Assembly: GCF_020283565.1 (NCBI RefSeq)
Contig: NC_060064.1
Coordinates: 8,236,266 to 8,300,265 of the forward strand
Reading direction: 5' to 3'
Length of the DNA: 64,000 nt
Source: Trifolium pratense
Lineage: Eukaryota; Streptophyta; Magnoliopsida; Fabales; Fabaceae
Notes under the pieces: model-generated
The model's database searches: none
The model's input: only the letters and a program-made list of their open reading frames with translations
What the model was told of the DNA's origin: nothing
Program-made: the position numbers and the translations under genes
Shown here: piece by piece, positions 10,214 through 22,371 of the stretch
How positions within the stretch are numbered: position 1 is the first letter of the stretch
How the letters are laid out: every line of letters begins with the position of its first letter

Positions 10214-12704
10214 ATGGGTTCATTAGAAAGGTCAAAGAAAAAAACTCATTTATGGAAAAAAGCAATGCTTCATTTTTCTCTATGTTTTGTGATGGGTTTT
10301 TTTACAGGTTTAGCTCCATCAGGTAAATCTTTAATTTTTCCTAGCAAAATTGAAATTTTAGCTTCAAATGTAACAAAATTTGTAGCACCTCAACCTTCTC
10401 AAATTTCAACAAAAAATGTTAACAAAAGTTGGATAGCATCAGCACCACAAATTCATAGCCAAAAAACAAAAGCAACAACAACTAAATTGCATGTAAAATT
10501 ATTACCTCAATTGAAGCCTAAAAGACTTGTAATCATAGTAACACCAACAAGCACAAAATTACCTTATCAAAATGTTTTTTTAAGAAGGTTGGCAAATACT
10601 ATTAAGCTTGTTGATCAACCATTGCTTTGGATTGTTGTCGAAGCGAAAACCGATTCGACGGAATTGCCGGAAATATTAAGGAAAACTGGTATTATGTATA
10701 GACATGTGGTTTATAGTGAAGAATTTATGGACTTAGAAGATGAATTGAATCATCAGAGAAATTTAGCACTTGGTCACATTGAACATCATAGATTGAGTGG
10801 AATTGTTCACTTTGCTGGTCTTTCTAATGTTTATGATCTTCAATTCTTTCAACAGCTTAGAGATATTGAGTATGTTTTTTCATCCCTTCTATAATTTGCT
10901 ACACTAATTTTAGTTCTATATTTAAATTATTTATTTTATAATTTTAATTTGTTATATATTATGGCTTAGTGTGTGTTCTAATTTTAAGGTAGCTAGTAGG
11001 TGGAAGTTTTAGAAAATAAACTACTTTTTTATTTTTATTTATTTGTAGTGAATATTCAATTTATTAATTCTTTCAAATTGTAGAGACCAGCCAATCAATT
11101 GGGTTTCTTATATTCACAAAATTTCAAAATGTTCGCTAAAGTTGAAAATTATTGATCGCATTAGTTCTTCAGAAACAATTTTAGGCCGAAATTGTCAATT
11201 TAAAAGGACTAATGCGATCAAAATAATTTTATAGATCATATGATATTTTTGTTGATTTCAATGCCAAATTGTTAGATATTTTACACTTTCAAAAATAAAT
11301 TGGTGATTCACTGTAATAATAAAAATAATGATAATAATCATCTCACATAATATTTCACACTTTTTAGGTGAATTTTTTTTTAAAAAAAATAAAAAATCTA
11401 ATGATTTTTCTTATTTTTTTTGGGATCAAAATGTGCTTGAATCTAAATTATTATGTGTTCATTTGACAATTGAGCAGGGTCTTTGGGACATGGCCAACAG
11501 CACTATTACTTGCAAACAGAAAAAGAGTGATAATTGAAGGACCTGTATGTGACTCATCTAAAGTCATTGGATGGCATTTAAGGATTATGAACAATGAGAC
11601 AATTACTTCTCCCATTCATATCTCAAGTTTTGCATTCAATAGCTCTATTCTTTGGGACCCTGAGAGATGGGGCCGCACTTCCTCAGTTAAAGACACTTCT
11701 CAGGTAAATATTATGATTTGAGCATGACTCGAGTTTGAATCGTAACATCATCCTCTCACCATAAATTTTTATTACAAGGAAATGGAACATAATATCATCG
11801 GTCTATTAGCTCGTGAGTCTATTAAAATAATCATATCATCATATGACATATGACAGACCAAACCTAGTGACCTTAGAGTTTTTTTTACCAGACTTAGATC
11901 TTGCAAAGTTTAGCTTTGTTCAATCATTTTTGTCTTTAGATTTATTGATCACATCAGACTTAGATCTTGCAAAATCTAAGTCTCGACCCAACCTATTCTC
12001 ACCCTTATCTCCGGAAAACAAATTTTATAGATAAAAAAGAAGGGTTAAACTAATTGATTATTTTGTTAAAACTCATTCTAAAATAGGACATATCGTAATC
12101 ACCAAGGTAAGTTAGTTTATACATTCCAAACCTTAAATAAATAAACATGATCATGTCCTCAATGCTTCAAATTTTACTTGCGTTTAAATAACGTTTGTCC
12201 ATCCTCCTCCAACAACCTTAGAAAGGAAAAAAAACGTACGCAAGAAAAAATTATATTAGGTAATAATTACAATCTGATTGACTAGTTGAACTAATTGAAT
12301 AAAAAAAAACACTAATTATGTAGTGTTTTCTACTCAATATGTGATAATGCATGTAGCTTCCTTTTACTCCAAGACAAGATAAGATAAAATCCACTTTCAA
12401 TATTAGTTCACATGAATTGCAATTTTGCAAAGTGACAAGAAATCCACTATACTCATCATATGTCACTTTTCACTATAAATTAATGAATAACCTCTACCAA
12501 AAGATATTTGTTGCTATTTTATTTATTTTTTGACCTAATTATGAGGCTACTATTTTTTGGTTATTCTAGAATTCAATCAAGTTTGTGAAGCAAGTAGTAC
12601 TAGAAGATGAGGCTAAGTTGAAGGGAATTCCACCAGATGATTGCTCCAAAATCTTGCTATGGCGTTTCAACTTTTTTTATGCACGCATCATTTCCAAGCA
12701 CTAA
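10214..12704 (+). CDS. IRX9: IRX9-type GT43 glycosyltransferase (xylan backbone synthesis)
   Basis: Three exons: 10214-10869, 11478-11703 and 12570-12704, GT-AG with matching phases, giving 338 residues. The N-terminus MGSLERSKKKTHLWKKAM followed by FSLCFVMGFFTGLAPSG is the cytosolic stub and type II membrane anchor (about residues 15-35) of IRX9. The GT43 core runs from about residue 95 (LVIIVTPTSTK) through LLWIVVEAKTD, RKTGIMYRHVVY and DELNHQRNLALGHIEHH to the C-terminal KFVKQVVLEDEAKLKGIP. IRX9 works in the Golgi with IRX14 and IRX10 to elongate the xylan chain of secondary walls. The place where catalytic GT43 enzymes carry a DDD metal motif reads FAGLSNVYD here. That fits the known view that IRX9 is a structural rather than catalytic subunit. 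Arabidopsis IRX9 is 351 residues, so this copy looks complete. Confidence 0.95.
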
Positions 12705-13497
12705 TTTTTAATTACTATACATGATATTAGTTAAAGATTGATAAATGATAGGGAAAATAATGAATGTTGAAGCAATTCAGAAATTGGCCATATTGCTTTC
12801 CTATGGAGTACAAAATATATGAAATTTATTCATTTTTTTTTCTTATCTTTGTAATTGTCTTCCGTATATATTTTTATTGATTTTTGCTTCTTTTTTTTCA
12901 AAAATTTTGTTAGCTTATGTAAGAGAGTTATGCTATGAAGCAAAACATTTAAAGCATATTGGATTATTTTTGTAACATAAAGATTCTCGAGCAAGCAAAT
13001 TAAATTTGTTGTCTATTTTTCTTTCTTTGTTCTAGAATTTATTCATCAAACTAGTGGATATTCAGACCTCTTACACTTACAAATAGAAATAGTAAGATGA
13101 ATATTGACCAACAAAAGAAAATACTGTAGTAAGATGAAAATGAATTCAAAATCAGCACACCTTTCTTGTGGCCATGCATTCATGACTTCATGTGGTTACT
13201 TATCGGTCTTTAATGCGATTCACATGTTTTAGCTTGAAAAAAAAATCGTAAAATTTTATTGATATTCGAAATTTAATTTTCGATCAAATTTGGGATAGTC
13301 CGGCACCTTCAAACAGGGGCGGTGCCACCTACACTTGAGGGGGCGCAAGTGAAGCCCTGACTATTAAAAGTTACACTGCAAATCTACTTTTTTATCACTT
13401 TGAATCCCCTCAATTTTTCAGTTTGAACCATCTGGATATTAGGACTTTGCGGTGCTGACAAAACTCTCATTCTCAAAGACATTGGTCTTGTCAAGTA
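12705..13497. other. 3' flank of IRX9 and old repeat debris
   Basis: No gene is seen. Around 13313-13370 there is a GC-richer stretch (AGGGGCGGTGCCACCTACAC...GAGGGGGCGC) that looks like an old dispersed repeat end. MULE-1 inserts just after it. Confidence 0.45.
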
Positions 13498-13506
13498 TTT
13501 ATATAA

Positions 13507-13590
13507 GGAAAATTCTAGCGTGAGGTCAGTAAAATGGCCTCTTTAGTGAGGTCAATTGAATTGCCCAATAGAATTTTAAGTGATGCCACA
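13507..13590 (+). repeat. MULE-1 left terminal inverted repeat
   Basis: It is paired with 31511-31594 on the opposite strand. By eye roughly two thirds of positions agree over the outer 75 bases, with a 12-base exact core CTCTTTAGTGAG. Weaker pairing continues to about 13690. The modest identity against a perfect target duplication suggests that MULE ends diverge under their own constraints and are not simply old. Confidence 0.8.
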
Positions 13591-13699
13591 TCAGCTTTAC
13601 ATTGTAATGAAGGTACATGATAAGACTTTTTAATGAAAAGTTTAATTATTGCACACAAGTCCCTCATAAACTTAACAATTATTTAGAATAATTTACAAA

Positions 13700-15437
13700 T
13701 TTACAAATAAAAACAAGTTTTAATTGTCATTTAAAATTAGTTAGATAAAAATTTACAATGTGTTTTATTTGACAAAATTTATTTTGTAATTGAAAACCCT
13801 AAAGCCGACCCATTCTTCATCCTCCATCGTATTGTTCTTTCTTCTTCATCCCTGAATTCCACCTGTTCTTCATCCTCCATCTTCTCCATCTTCTCCATCT
13901 TCTCCGTCGTGTTATCTTTGTACTTCATCTTCTCCATCGTATTCTTTTTTGTCCTCATAGACCGTTCGATCTTATTGTAACTCTTCCATTGTCGTTCTAC
14001 TGGTTTGAAGCATTACTGCAACGTCCTCGTGTCCTGTCACAGATATGTTGTTCGCAAAATTATCTTTATTTTAATTTTCATTGAATTGGGGTATTTATTG
14101 TTAGCCAGAAAACGATCGATTTGGAATTAGGTTTGTATTTAAAATCGAAATTGATTTGTTACCCAGAAACGATCAATTTGGGGATTAGGGTTGTATTTAA
14201 AATTGACTATGATTGTAGTTGTTACCCAGAAAATTATGGAATTGGGGATTAGGGTTGTATTTAAAATTGACTATGATTGTAGTTGTTACCCAGAAAATTA
14301 TGGAATTGGGGATTAGGGTTTGTATGTTTCAAATGATTAAATTCTGAATTTGAAGATATTATATTGAAAAGTTTAATCAAAAGTGAATGTGTAGTGTTTG
14401 ATTTGAATTGGAAATTTACATGTTGATACTGTGTTAACACTTTGTATGTGTTTCAATTGAATAGCTGCTGTTGTGAAGTCAACTATGATTTCTCTACTGA
14501 GAAAACGCATGGTCTGATATTCTCAGTATAGAAAGGAAACAACGGAGAAAACAATTGACAAGTTTGAAGTTGAAGGGCTTAGCATAGGAAATTGTTGCAT
14601 AGGAAATAGTTGCCTGTAAAATTGAGATAAGCTCAACTAGTTTATACAACAATGATCTATATTTAAGCTGAGTAATAATGTAAAGCATTGTGTTACAATT
14701 CAAGGTTATACAATGTACCTTAAAGCTTTGTAATTTGAGTTATACAATGATATCGTAGATAATGCCTTGTAATAGAGTTCAATTTTACATGCACGATCTT
14801 AACAAATGTATACATTCATATTTATATACAATGATAAATTTGTGATTGATTGCTTTATATTGACTTGTTTTGTTAGATAGTAACATATGTTTCATTTTAA
14901 TTTCAAACAGTTTGGATGAATATGCACCATAGAAGAGTTAGAGATGAAGGAGAGCAGGTGAAAGCTAACGTTAGGTTTCATTAGCCAGACAAAAGAGGTA
15001 TGTTTAATATTTAAAGTCCAAAAATGTTATGTGTGTGTGTATGTGTTCATGTAACTTTTTCTTAGTGAGTTTTGAATTATGCTGGAGTACTCGTAATGTG
15101 TCAAAAAAATTAGTAGTTCCAAATTAGTAATGTACTAGTAATTTGCAAAATAATGTTATGTGTATAGCACAAACCCAAGTACTGGACAAAGTACTGTTTA
15201 TATCCAAGATAATATCCAAATTCCAAACATAACATTGAAAATCAAACATAGTACGCAACCAACGTAACAGCCAAAACACTTGAAAAAACTGAAAATACAA
15301 CCAATGTCGACACAAAAATATCGAAAACCACGACAGACATATCAAATTATCCAAATTACAACCCAAAATTCAAATTAAAAATCAAATCAAGCATAATGCC
15401 CCAAAGTTTCACGCCTTAACCACCGTAGAACACAATT
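13700..15437. other. MULE-1 left interior: no complete gene, CT-rich leader and short tandem repeats
   Basis: Around 13796-13950 a run of TTCTTCATCCTCCATC-type pyrimidine sequence looks like a plant 5' leader. Two tandem 65-bp units with ATTGGGGATTAGGGTTGTAT and TTGACTATGATTGTAGTTG occupy about 14170-14315. A possible acceptor at 14909 is followed by ATGAATATGCACCATAG, which stops at once. The layout resembles a promoter, leader and intron whose coding part has been lost, or a noncoding transcript reading inward from the left end. No frame supports a protein. Confidence 0.5.
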
Positions 15438-18158
15438 TCAAACTTTAACCAACGCCTTCCTTTTCTTCCACTGAACATCCCAATGTTTTGCAGCCCTCAA
15501 CACGAGTTCATTCACCATCACATTATTAGCTGATTGACAGATAAAAAGAGCTAGTTTCATCCTTGTGGCTGTAACAACCTGAGATTACAGTAATAAAAAC
15601 AGTTAGTTAAATTAGAAATATAATTAGAGGGACAATGTATAAGAAATAATATATAATGACCATTAGTTTAACTTACAGTTACGTTTTGATACTCATTCAT
15701 GAATGCACACTCAATCATCCATTTTGCCACCCATACTCCACAGTCGTTTCTATAGGCAGTCATTACAAAGCAAGTGTTATACTCACAGGTAAAGTTCAAT
15801 AAATTTAAAATATAAAAAGGGTTTTATGAGACGTACGAGCCTGGTCGCTGATGTGCGAGGCCAGTAGGCTGAATAAGGTTATAGTTTGTGATTAAATATT
15901 GATGCAACTTAGGATCCAGTACACCAATTGAATCATGAAGCAGTATTTTCTCCAGAAATATAGCCTGAGAATATTGGAAAACCAATTTTGAAAAAAAAAG
16001 CATATATTTGAATGTAAAACTTAGTAGGTAACAATAAAGTATAGATAAGAATATATACCACTGTCATTATGGAATGACGTCTGTTATGATATCTTTCTTC
16101 AGTAGGCATAGAGTCCAACCATAAAAGTTTTCTATCCAACAAATCAACAACCAGTAGATACCAGTGTGATCCTTCGTCGTTTATAGGGATAAAAATCTGT
16201 AAACAATCTAATATTTAGTCATGCGAACATAATTATCAAAAGCTACTTAACAAATATTGTTGTAAAGTAAAATGTTAACCTTGGAAACATGACTTTTTGG
16301 TTTCAGGAAGTTATGTTGATATTTTACCCTAACTTGATCAGCTGAGTGTTTGGATTCCAGAGCATATTGCTTAAAAAAAGATGTAATTTAAGTCAATAAT
16401 TAATACTTAACAGATGTAAATTTAATAGTTGGGTTAGTGGCAATCACCGCAAAATCCGTAGGCATATACCAAACCCTCCTTGTTTTGCCCATTTTATCCT
16501 GAAGCCAATTTGATCTGGCAACTACTAGATTAAGAATCTGTACAGATAAATATAAATGATATTAGATATAAATTATATTAAACTTCTGTATGGAACATTG
16601 TAATTAAAAAAAAATATAACCTCTTGGTCAACAGGGCATCTAGGCATAAGAGACTTAAGTGTTTTCCTATCTCCAAAGACACCTGATGTAGTTCTAACCA
16701 GAACCTCATCACTACAAACAATAGTTGGTGTGCAATGTTAGTTATTATGAAATGCAATGTGGATCATCTTTCATAAAGATGTATGCAGCTGATGATCATC
16801 TTTCATAAAGACTGACCCCAGTAGCTGATGATCATCTTTCATAAAGATGTATGCAGCTGTGTAAGTACATATGTCGTTCAATTGCATTTTTTGAGTCGGT
16901 CGAAACGTCATTGGCATCCACTGTTATTAAATAGGTATAAAATTAAAACTATGGTAAGTAAATAAAATTCATATAAAGGTTTGCTTTGTTGTAGTTAAAA
17001 AAAATGAAATTAGTTAAGTCTTACTTCAGGAATATAAAAAGGAACGTCGGCACCCTCGTATCCAAACGCACTTGTTGGATGGAAGTTTAAGTTAAAATCA
17101 TGGTCATCATCTTGTTCTGGTTGACAGAATAGATTCCTCCTAATCCTGTCTAACTGATATGCATCAATAAAAACCTCTCCGTCATCGTTAGGCTTCATTT
17201 TTGGTGGGGCAGATGTTGTTCCCTTGGTCATATTAAAAATTGGCTTGGTTATTTTTCTAGTTGTTTCTGCCCGTTTTTTAACCGGACGTTTACGGTCCAT
17301 CTCAGGAGTCGAGGCGGTGGACTCGTAATCTGTTTCGTTGTCGCTTTCATCGATCCTTCGGCTACTATTGTATTTACTGCACAAACAAATAAAGTCAGAT
17401 GAACATACAAACCTAAAAAAACTACAACTAACCAGATGAACCCCTTATGAACCATTTGAACAAACCATTAGTGGTACATACAAACCCAAAAAAACTACAA
17501 CTAACCATATGAACCCCTTATGGACCAGATGAACAAACCATTAGTGGTACATACAAACCTAAAAAACTACAACTAACCATATGAACCCGTTATAAACCCT
17601 AAAAATGTAGTATGATACAAACTAATTAAAAATACGATACCAAAGAACCTAAAAATTCAGTAAACATACTATCACAGGGTGTTGCTCTTAGTATGTGGTG
17701 TGTGACAGCTTTTGGGTTGTAGTCAAAACTTAAGTATTGTCTAAGTATTTGCAGAGTTTTTAACTAAAAAATTTGTCCATATTTGTAGAGTTTAAAATGG
17801 TTCTGATTTAAAAAAATAAAGTATAGTTAAAAATGGTTCTGATTTATAAAAAGAAAGTAAAATTAGGGTTCATTAGCAAAATACATTGCCAAAGTCCCTA
17901 AGTTGAAGAATATAAGACGGAAGAGGAATGACAACAACCATAGGTAAAATATATCTGCAAACATTACCTGGATGATAGGTCAATAACCTTTTTTTCGAAG
18001 CTATCTTTGCGAGTTTCAGTCTCAGAGTAATGCTTACTAATTTCAATAGAGTGAGTGGTAGTCTTTGTTGTCATCTTAACTGTATTGTTTGTTGCATCTG
18101 TTTCAGGTATTTTTTGTTTGGTGCGTCTACTTGGCCTGGGAGGAGAAGGTCTTCTCAT
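15438..18158 (-). CDS. Ulp1-like cysteine protease (C48, SUMO-protease fold) carried by MULE-1
   Basis: Ten exons on the minus strand: 18158-17968, 17376-17025, 16920-16817, 16711-16621, 16537-16448, 16369-16280, 16196-16059, 15964-15837, 15749-15677 and 15578-15438. All have GT-AG sites and consistent phase, giving 465 residues. Residues 1-180 are disordered and basic, with a KRPVKKR nuclear-signal-like run. The protease domain follows: WYMPTDFAV, then GSHWYLLVVD with His317, WLDS with Asp334 (the 17-residue spacing of yeast Ulp1) and GSNDCGVWVA with Cys398. The residue six before the Cys, normally the oxyanion Gln, is Arg392, with Gln391 beside it. Relatives cleave SUMO-type conjugates in the nucleus. 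It lies inside MULE-1 beside B3 genes on the same strand, which fits the Kaonashi class of Ulp1-bearing MULEs. The exon 3/4 junction is the least certain part because its 3' end is duplicated in the intron. Confidence 0.88.
16755..16862 (-). repeat. Short repeats of the 3' end of Ulp1 exon 3 inside the following intron
   Basis: GATCATCTTTCATAAAGATG or close variants occurs three times, near 16762, 16793 and 16830. The last lies in exon 3 (codons for FMKDDHQL). The other two are in the intron and would add a stop codon if read through. This looks like a local slip duplication after capture. Confidence 0.8.
17410..17600. repeat. Imperfect tandem repeat in Ulp1 intron 1
   Basis: Three copies of a unit containing AAACTACAACTAACCA, ATGAACCCCTTATG and AACAAACCATTAGTGGTACA, spaced about 70-85 bases. 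It is purely intronic. Confidence 0.8.
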
Positions 18159-18962
18159 TTTGAAGAATATGAAGTTGAGAAGAGGAGCAGGTGTTTAGGA
18201 TTGCAACTGAAGCTAGGAAGTAAAATTAAGTTGCTTTCTTCCTTTGTGTTGTAATCGAAATTAATGGTAACTGAACGGTTGGAGTTAATAGTAGGAGTTA
18301 ATAGGTTGTAGGTTATTTTGGAAGTTGAAACATTTTGCTTGTGGCTTGTAAAACATGATTAGGGTAGGTTTTTGTGTGCTCAATGTAAATTGTAACATGG
18401 ATTAGCGTGACTCAAAAATAATGAACTCTTCAATTTTCATTAGGTAAATGGAGAAATCACGTTTTGTTGTCAAGCTTTAAAAAAAAAATATATATATTTT
18501 TTTATTTTTTTACTATTATGTTATGGTATCTCGTTGGTTTATTTTTGTATAAATTGTGAATTTATAATAAATTGTCGAATATAAAAACAAAGTTTATTTT
18601 AGTGTTACGTAATTAGTATCAAATATATAAAAAAAAATTAATATAATTTTGTCCAATTTCGTATGTCATATAAAATATTTAGTAGTTTTATTGTAAATTA
18701 AAAAAATAACCGGCTTAAATTTCGCCGACAACTGAAATTACATAAAAAATTGGAAACATTCGATAGTTTTCAAATATAAGGACAATGAAACTACGTTGGC
18801 ATATATAACGTTCGATATGATATATAAAGGCAATAAAATATAAAATGTCATTACACAAACTTTGTCATCCTGAATAGTACAGGGACACACAAATTACAGT
18901 AAACACAAATTAAAGTAAACAAACAATAAAACTACAATTAAACTAATAACTTCACATTCAAA

Positions 18963-20130
18963 TCAACTTATGCTCCTCACTGTCATAGCATGGTCCTCAT
19001 AGATATTGTATGTATTGAATTGTATACGATCTCCAACTTTAAATCCATTGATTCCCACAACCTCCGGCCAACCCCTCCAAATCGTAACGACGAACGGGTT
19101 CCTCTGATAACGCAACGAACACTTATATTTTTCTCCATTTGCTCCAATCATGGTAACCTCATCCAACATTGTGTACCACAAGTATTCCCCCATTTCCCTC
19201 GGTAACGTCTGCATCAACAACATAAGTTATAATCATAATTTTGCAAATCGTAATTAAGTGAAACAAAAAATTATAATAACTGGACTGATTACCAACCAAT
19301 TCTGGATCAATTTCAGCATCCTCTGTAATGGTCATTGTGAATGAAACAGCTTTTCGGAGAGATCGTGATTTGCTGTGCCAAGTAGGGAATTGGTCCGGAG
19401 TTATTCGGTTAAATGATGGAATGATCTGGAATTGATTTGTTCCCAAGTATTTGAAAAAAATCTGATGATGAGAATCGAATTCGTAGTAGGTTCTTAAAGT
19501 CATCCAACCATTGGTGATTTTGGGTACATCATCATAGTTGCTGAACTCAACCTCAAAGATCACACATTTGGAATTGTAGTTGAAGTCATACAGGCGCCAA
19601 ACATTCCCCAGTTCATTTTTGTATTCTCTATAGAACTCTCGTTCGACCTCGGCCTCGACCTACATAATTGATAGACAATAGAAACTGATTTAAATCTGGT
19701 AGTAATTATCGTCTAACAAAACAAATCAATATAAGACCAACATAATTTTGCAGTAATGATTTTTGCTTAACAGATAACAACATTTTGGTAAATTTTGCAG
19801 TCCTAGAGACACTTTACGATTGGTTCATCAATTTTCCAGTCGTATAGACAACAATACAGGGTAAAATGTTCATGCGATTGTCTAAAACGGAAAAAAAAAT
19901 AAAAACTCTGTTTCGAACTCTCCCTCAACTTTTAAAATTGCTCTGTTTTTAGTCTATTGTGTGAGACACAAAAAGCTCTGTTTTTTACTCATGAAAACAT
20001 AACATAATGTCAAAAAAACATAAAATCAATGGATGAAGGGATAAGGAAAAAATACCTCTCCTTTCACGTGAACCGTCATAAAATAACTTAGTGCTGGTCT
20101 CTGCATAACTTCAACAACATTTTCGGCCAT
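18963..20130 (-). CDS. B3-fold DNA-binding protein A (MULE-1), first of a tandem pair
   Basis: Three exons: 20130-20056, 19659-19297 and 19208-18963, phase 0 at both junctions, giving 227 residues. I chose the start MAENVVEVMQRPALSYF because its paralogue begins at the matching place, although the frame is open further upstream. Residues about 147-227 form a plant B3 DNA-binding fold: LPREMGEYLW, then KYKCSLRY, NPFVVTIWRGWPEVVGI and FKVGDRIQFNTYNIYEDH. The N-terminal half (VHVKGEVEAEV, NGWMTLRTYYEFDSHHQIFF, NQFQIIP) looks like a second, degenerate B3. B3 domains bind short DNA motifs in plant nuclei. The same exon structure and lengths (25/121/81 codons) recur in copy B. The family placement is from pattern only, and the DNA target is unknown. 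Confidence 0.8.
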
Positions 20131-21216
20131 TTTTTTCACAGATTTTTTGTAAGATCGATGAGAAACGGAGGGGATGAACTGAAAAACAGAAATGGCCTTT
20201 GTTGGTAAGGTTGGTGGTTCGGCAGATGAAAAGAGAAGGTTTTTGGCTAAGTGAGTTTCGATTACCAATGTGTGTAATAATGACATTGGTTTGTAAAATT
20301 AATTGGCGTGTTGTTTCATCGAAAAGAAGAGGAACCGGTTAGTTTGTACTCCATTAACGAGTAACAGTGTCTCTGAAACGTTGAATTGGTTAGATATAAC
20401 AAACATTTACCCCTGGACTTGCTAAATATTAATTATCGTTGGATCCAAATAGTCTGTGATCTAAGGGTTATGATTAAACTGTTGACTTTGTGATTAAATG
20501 AGTGACTATGTGACTTGGCCACTAATAACCGTCTGATTAAATGGTTGTGTCTATGATTATTAGGTCATGCAAAAAACGTACAAAATGGTAAGTGTGTACT
20601 GGACGGTTTGTATTTACCCGGTGGAAACGAATTAAATATCTAAGTGTCGGTGTGGGTTTCGGACGAGGACACCGACACGTGTCTGAGACGGACACGCGTA
20701 ATGTAAGGTGTGTCGGTGCTTCCTAATTCATAACTCAAATAACATCAAAAAAAACTTAATAATTAAAAAAAAAATATTAAATTTCGAATTCTGACCTTAA
20801 TTTAGTTTTAAAATATCTGCATTACTTCGTTTTTTTTTTAAATAAGATACTAACCTATGGCCTTATGTTGGGCTATTGGTCGTATGTGATTATACACCGA
20901 GCTATATTTGTATGAGTTCATAAGTGTCGGTGTGGGTTTCGGACGAGGACACCGACACGTGTCTGACACGGACACGTGTTGATGTAAGGTGTGTCGGTGC
21001 TTCCTAATTCATAACTCAAATAACATCAAAAAAGAAAACTTAATAATTAAAAATAAATTACAATTTTTCAATTGTCATTATAATCACAAACTACCAAAAT
21101 ACATGCAACATCGTCGGCAAACATCAAGTTTTCTAAAACGATACCCGGCAAACATCAAGTTTCACAAAATATAATCAAAATACTAATAGTTACAAACTTT
21201 GAAATCAACTTAAATA
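20131..21216. other. Upstream region of B3 gene A with two direct repeats
   Basis: No gene. It contains the B3-A upstream region (20131-20640), two dispersed-repeat copies at about 20638-20770 and 20918-21050, and the 3' flank of gene B. The stretch 20380-20640 has a counterpart upstream of gene B (22670-22860), including ACAAACATTTAC and TTGGATC-type phrases, which shows the promoter was duplicated too. Confidence 0.6.
20638..21050 (+). repeat. Two ~130-bp direct repeats (GTGTCGGTG type)
   Basis: Both copies share AAGTGTCGGTGTGGGTTTCG, GAGGACACCGACACGTGTCTGA and GTAAGGTGTGTCGGTGCTTC followed by AACTCAAATAACATCAAAAA. They lie at about 20638-20770 and 20918-21050. Each contains internal inverted pieces (GTGTCGGTG / CACCGACAC). 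They sit exactly between the two B3 paralogues. Confidence 0.85.
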
Positions 21217-22371
21217 TCAATTTAAGCTCCTCACATAAAAGGTATGGTCATCATATATGTTAGATGTGTTGAATAGTAGGCGGTCTCCAACTTTAAATCC
21301 GTTAATGGCAACAACTTCCCTCCATCCCCTAATGATCGATACCACGAACGGATCCATTTGATACTGTAGCTCACACTTATGCTTTTCTCTGATTGTTCCA
21401 ATAATATAGATCTCATCCAACATCGTGTCACTCAAGTACTCCCCCAAATCGTCTGGCAATATCTGCAACAGATAAAAGAAATTTGATAAGCATCAATTTG
21501 TCTCAAATTCGGATAATCAATTTAAACATTATCAAAAACAATTGGATTGAGATACCAACCAAATATGGAACAATTTCAGGATCATCCTTCATAGTAATTT
21601 CGAAGGTAACAGCTTTCCGGAGAGCTCGTGATTGGGTATGCCAAGTAGGGAATTTATCAGGTGTAATTGGGTCCTCTTTGGGAATGATCTGGAACTGATT
21701 GTTCCCCAAAAATTTGAAGAGAATTGGATGATGACCTTGAAAATTGTAATGTTCTCGTATAGTCATCCAACCGTCCGTAATTCTAAGGACATCATCATCA
21801 TCGTTGAACTCTACGCAGAGTTGAAGACCTTTGGAATCAAACAGAAACCAAAATTCTCCCAACTCAGACTTACAGTTTTCATAAAAACTGCGTTCAACCT
21901 CGCCCTCGACCTAGAGAATAAATCGAAACAAATCATAGTTACCTTCATAGTCATTTACAAACCGAAACAAATCATAATTTATAGTACCTTAAAACAATAA
22001 CCCAACACTAAATCAAACGAAAACAAATAAAATTAACATCACACATAACATGCTCTGTTTTTTGGCCAAAGATTTGTGACATGCTCTGTTTTTTTAATTT
22101 TTTTTAATCTAACTTGTCAAAATCATTGTAAGATCTAGACCCAGTTTCAAAACGAAATAAATCAACATATAACATGCTCTGTTTTCTAATCTATGGTTTG
22201 AACATCATGCAATTTTTAAAAAAATCATATTTATACTGTGTTTAACTTAAATATGATCCAAACGAAGAAATCAACGAAACATAGTACCAAACTTACCTCT
22301 CCTGCAACATGAACAGTCAAAAAATAATCCCTTGCTGGCTTTCGAAGAACATCGGCAAGAGTTTCCACCAT
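21217..22371 (-). CDS. B3-fold DNA-binding protein B (MULE-1), second of a tandem pair
   Basis: Three exons: 22371-22297, 21910-21560 and 21462-21217, phase 0, giving 223 residues. It starts MVETLADVLRKPARDYF. The domain order is as in copy A: a degenerate N-terminal B3-like half (LGEFWFLFDSKG, DGWMTIREHYNF, NQFQIIPKED) and a C-terminal B3 fold (ILPDDLGEYL, KHKCELQY, DPFVVSIIRGWREVVAI, FKVGDRLLFNTSNIYDDH). Exon 2 is four codons shorter than in A. The frame and splice sites are intact in both copies despite clear divergence, which suggests selection or recent duplication. It shares strand and probably regulation with copy A. Confidence 0.8.
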
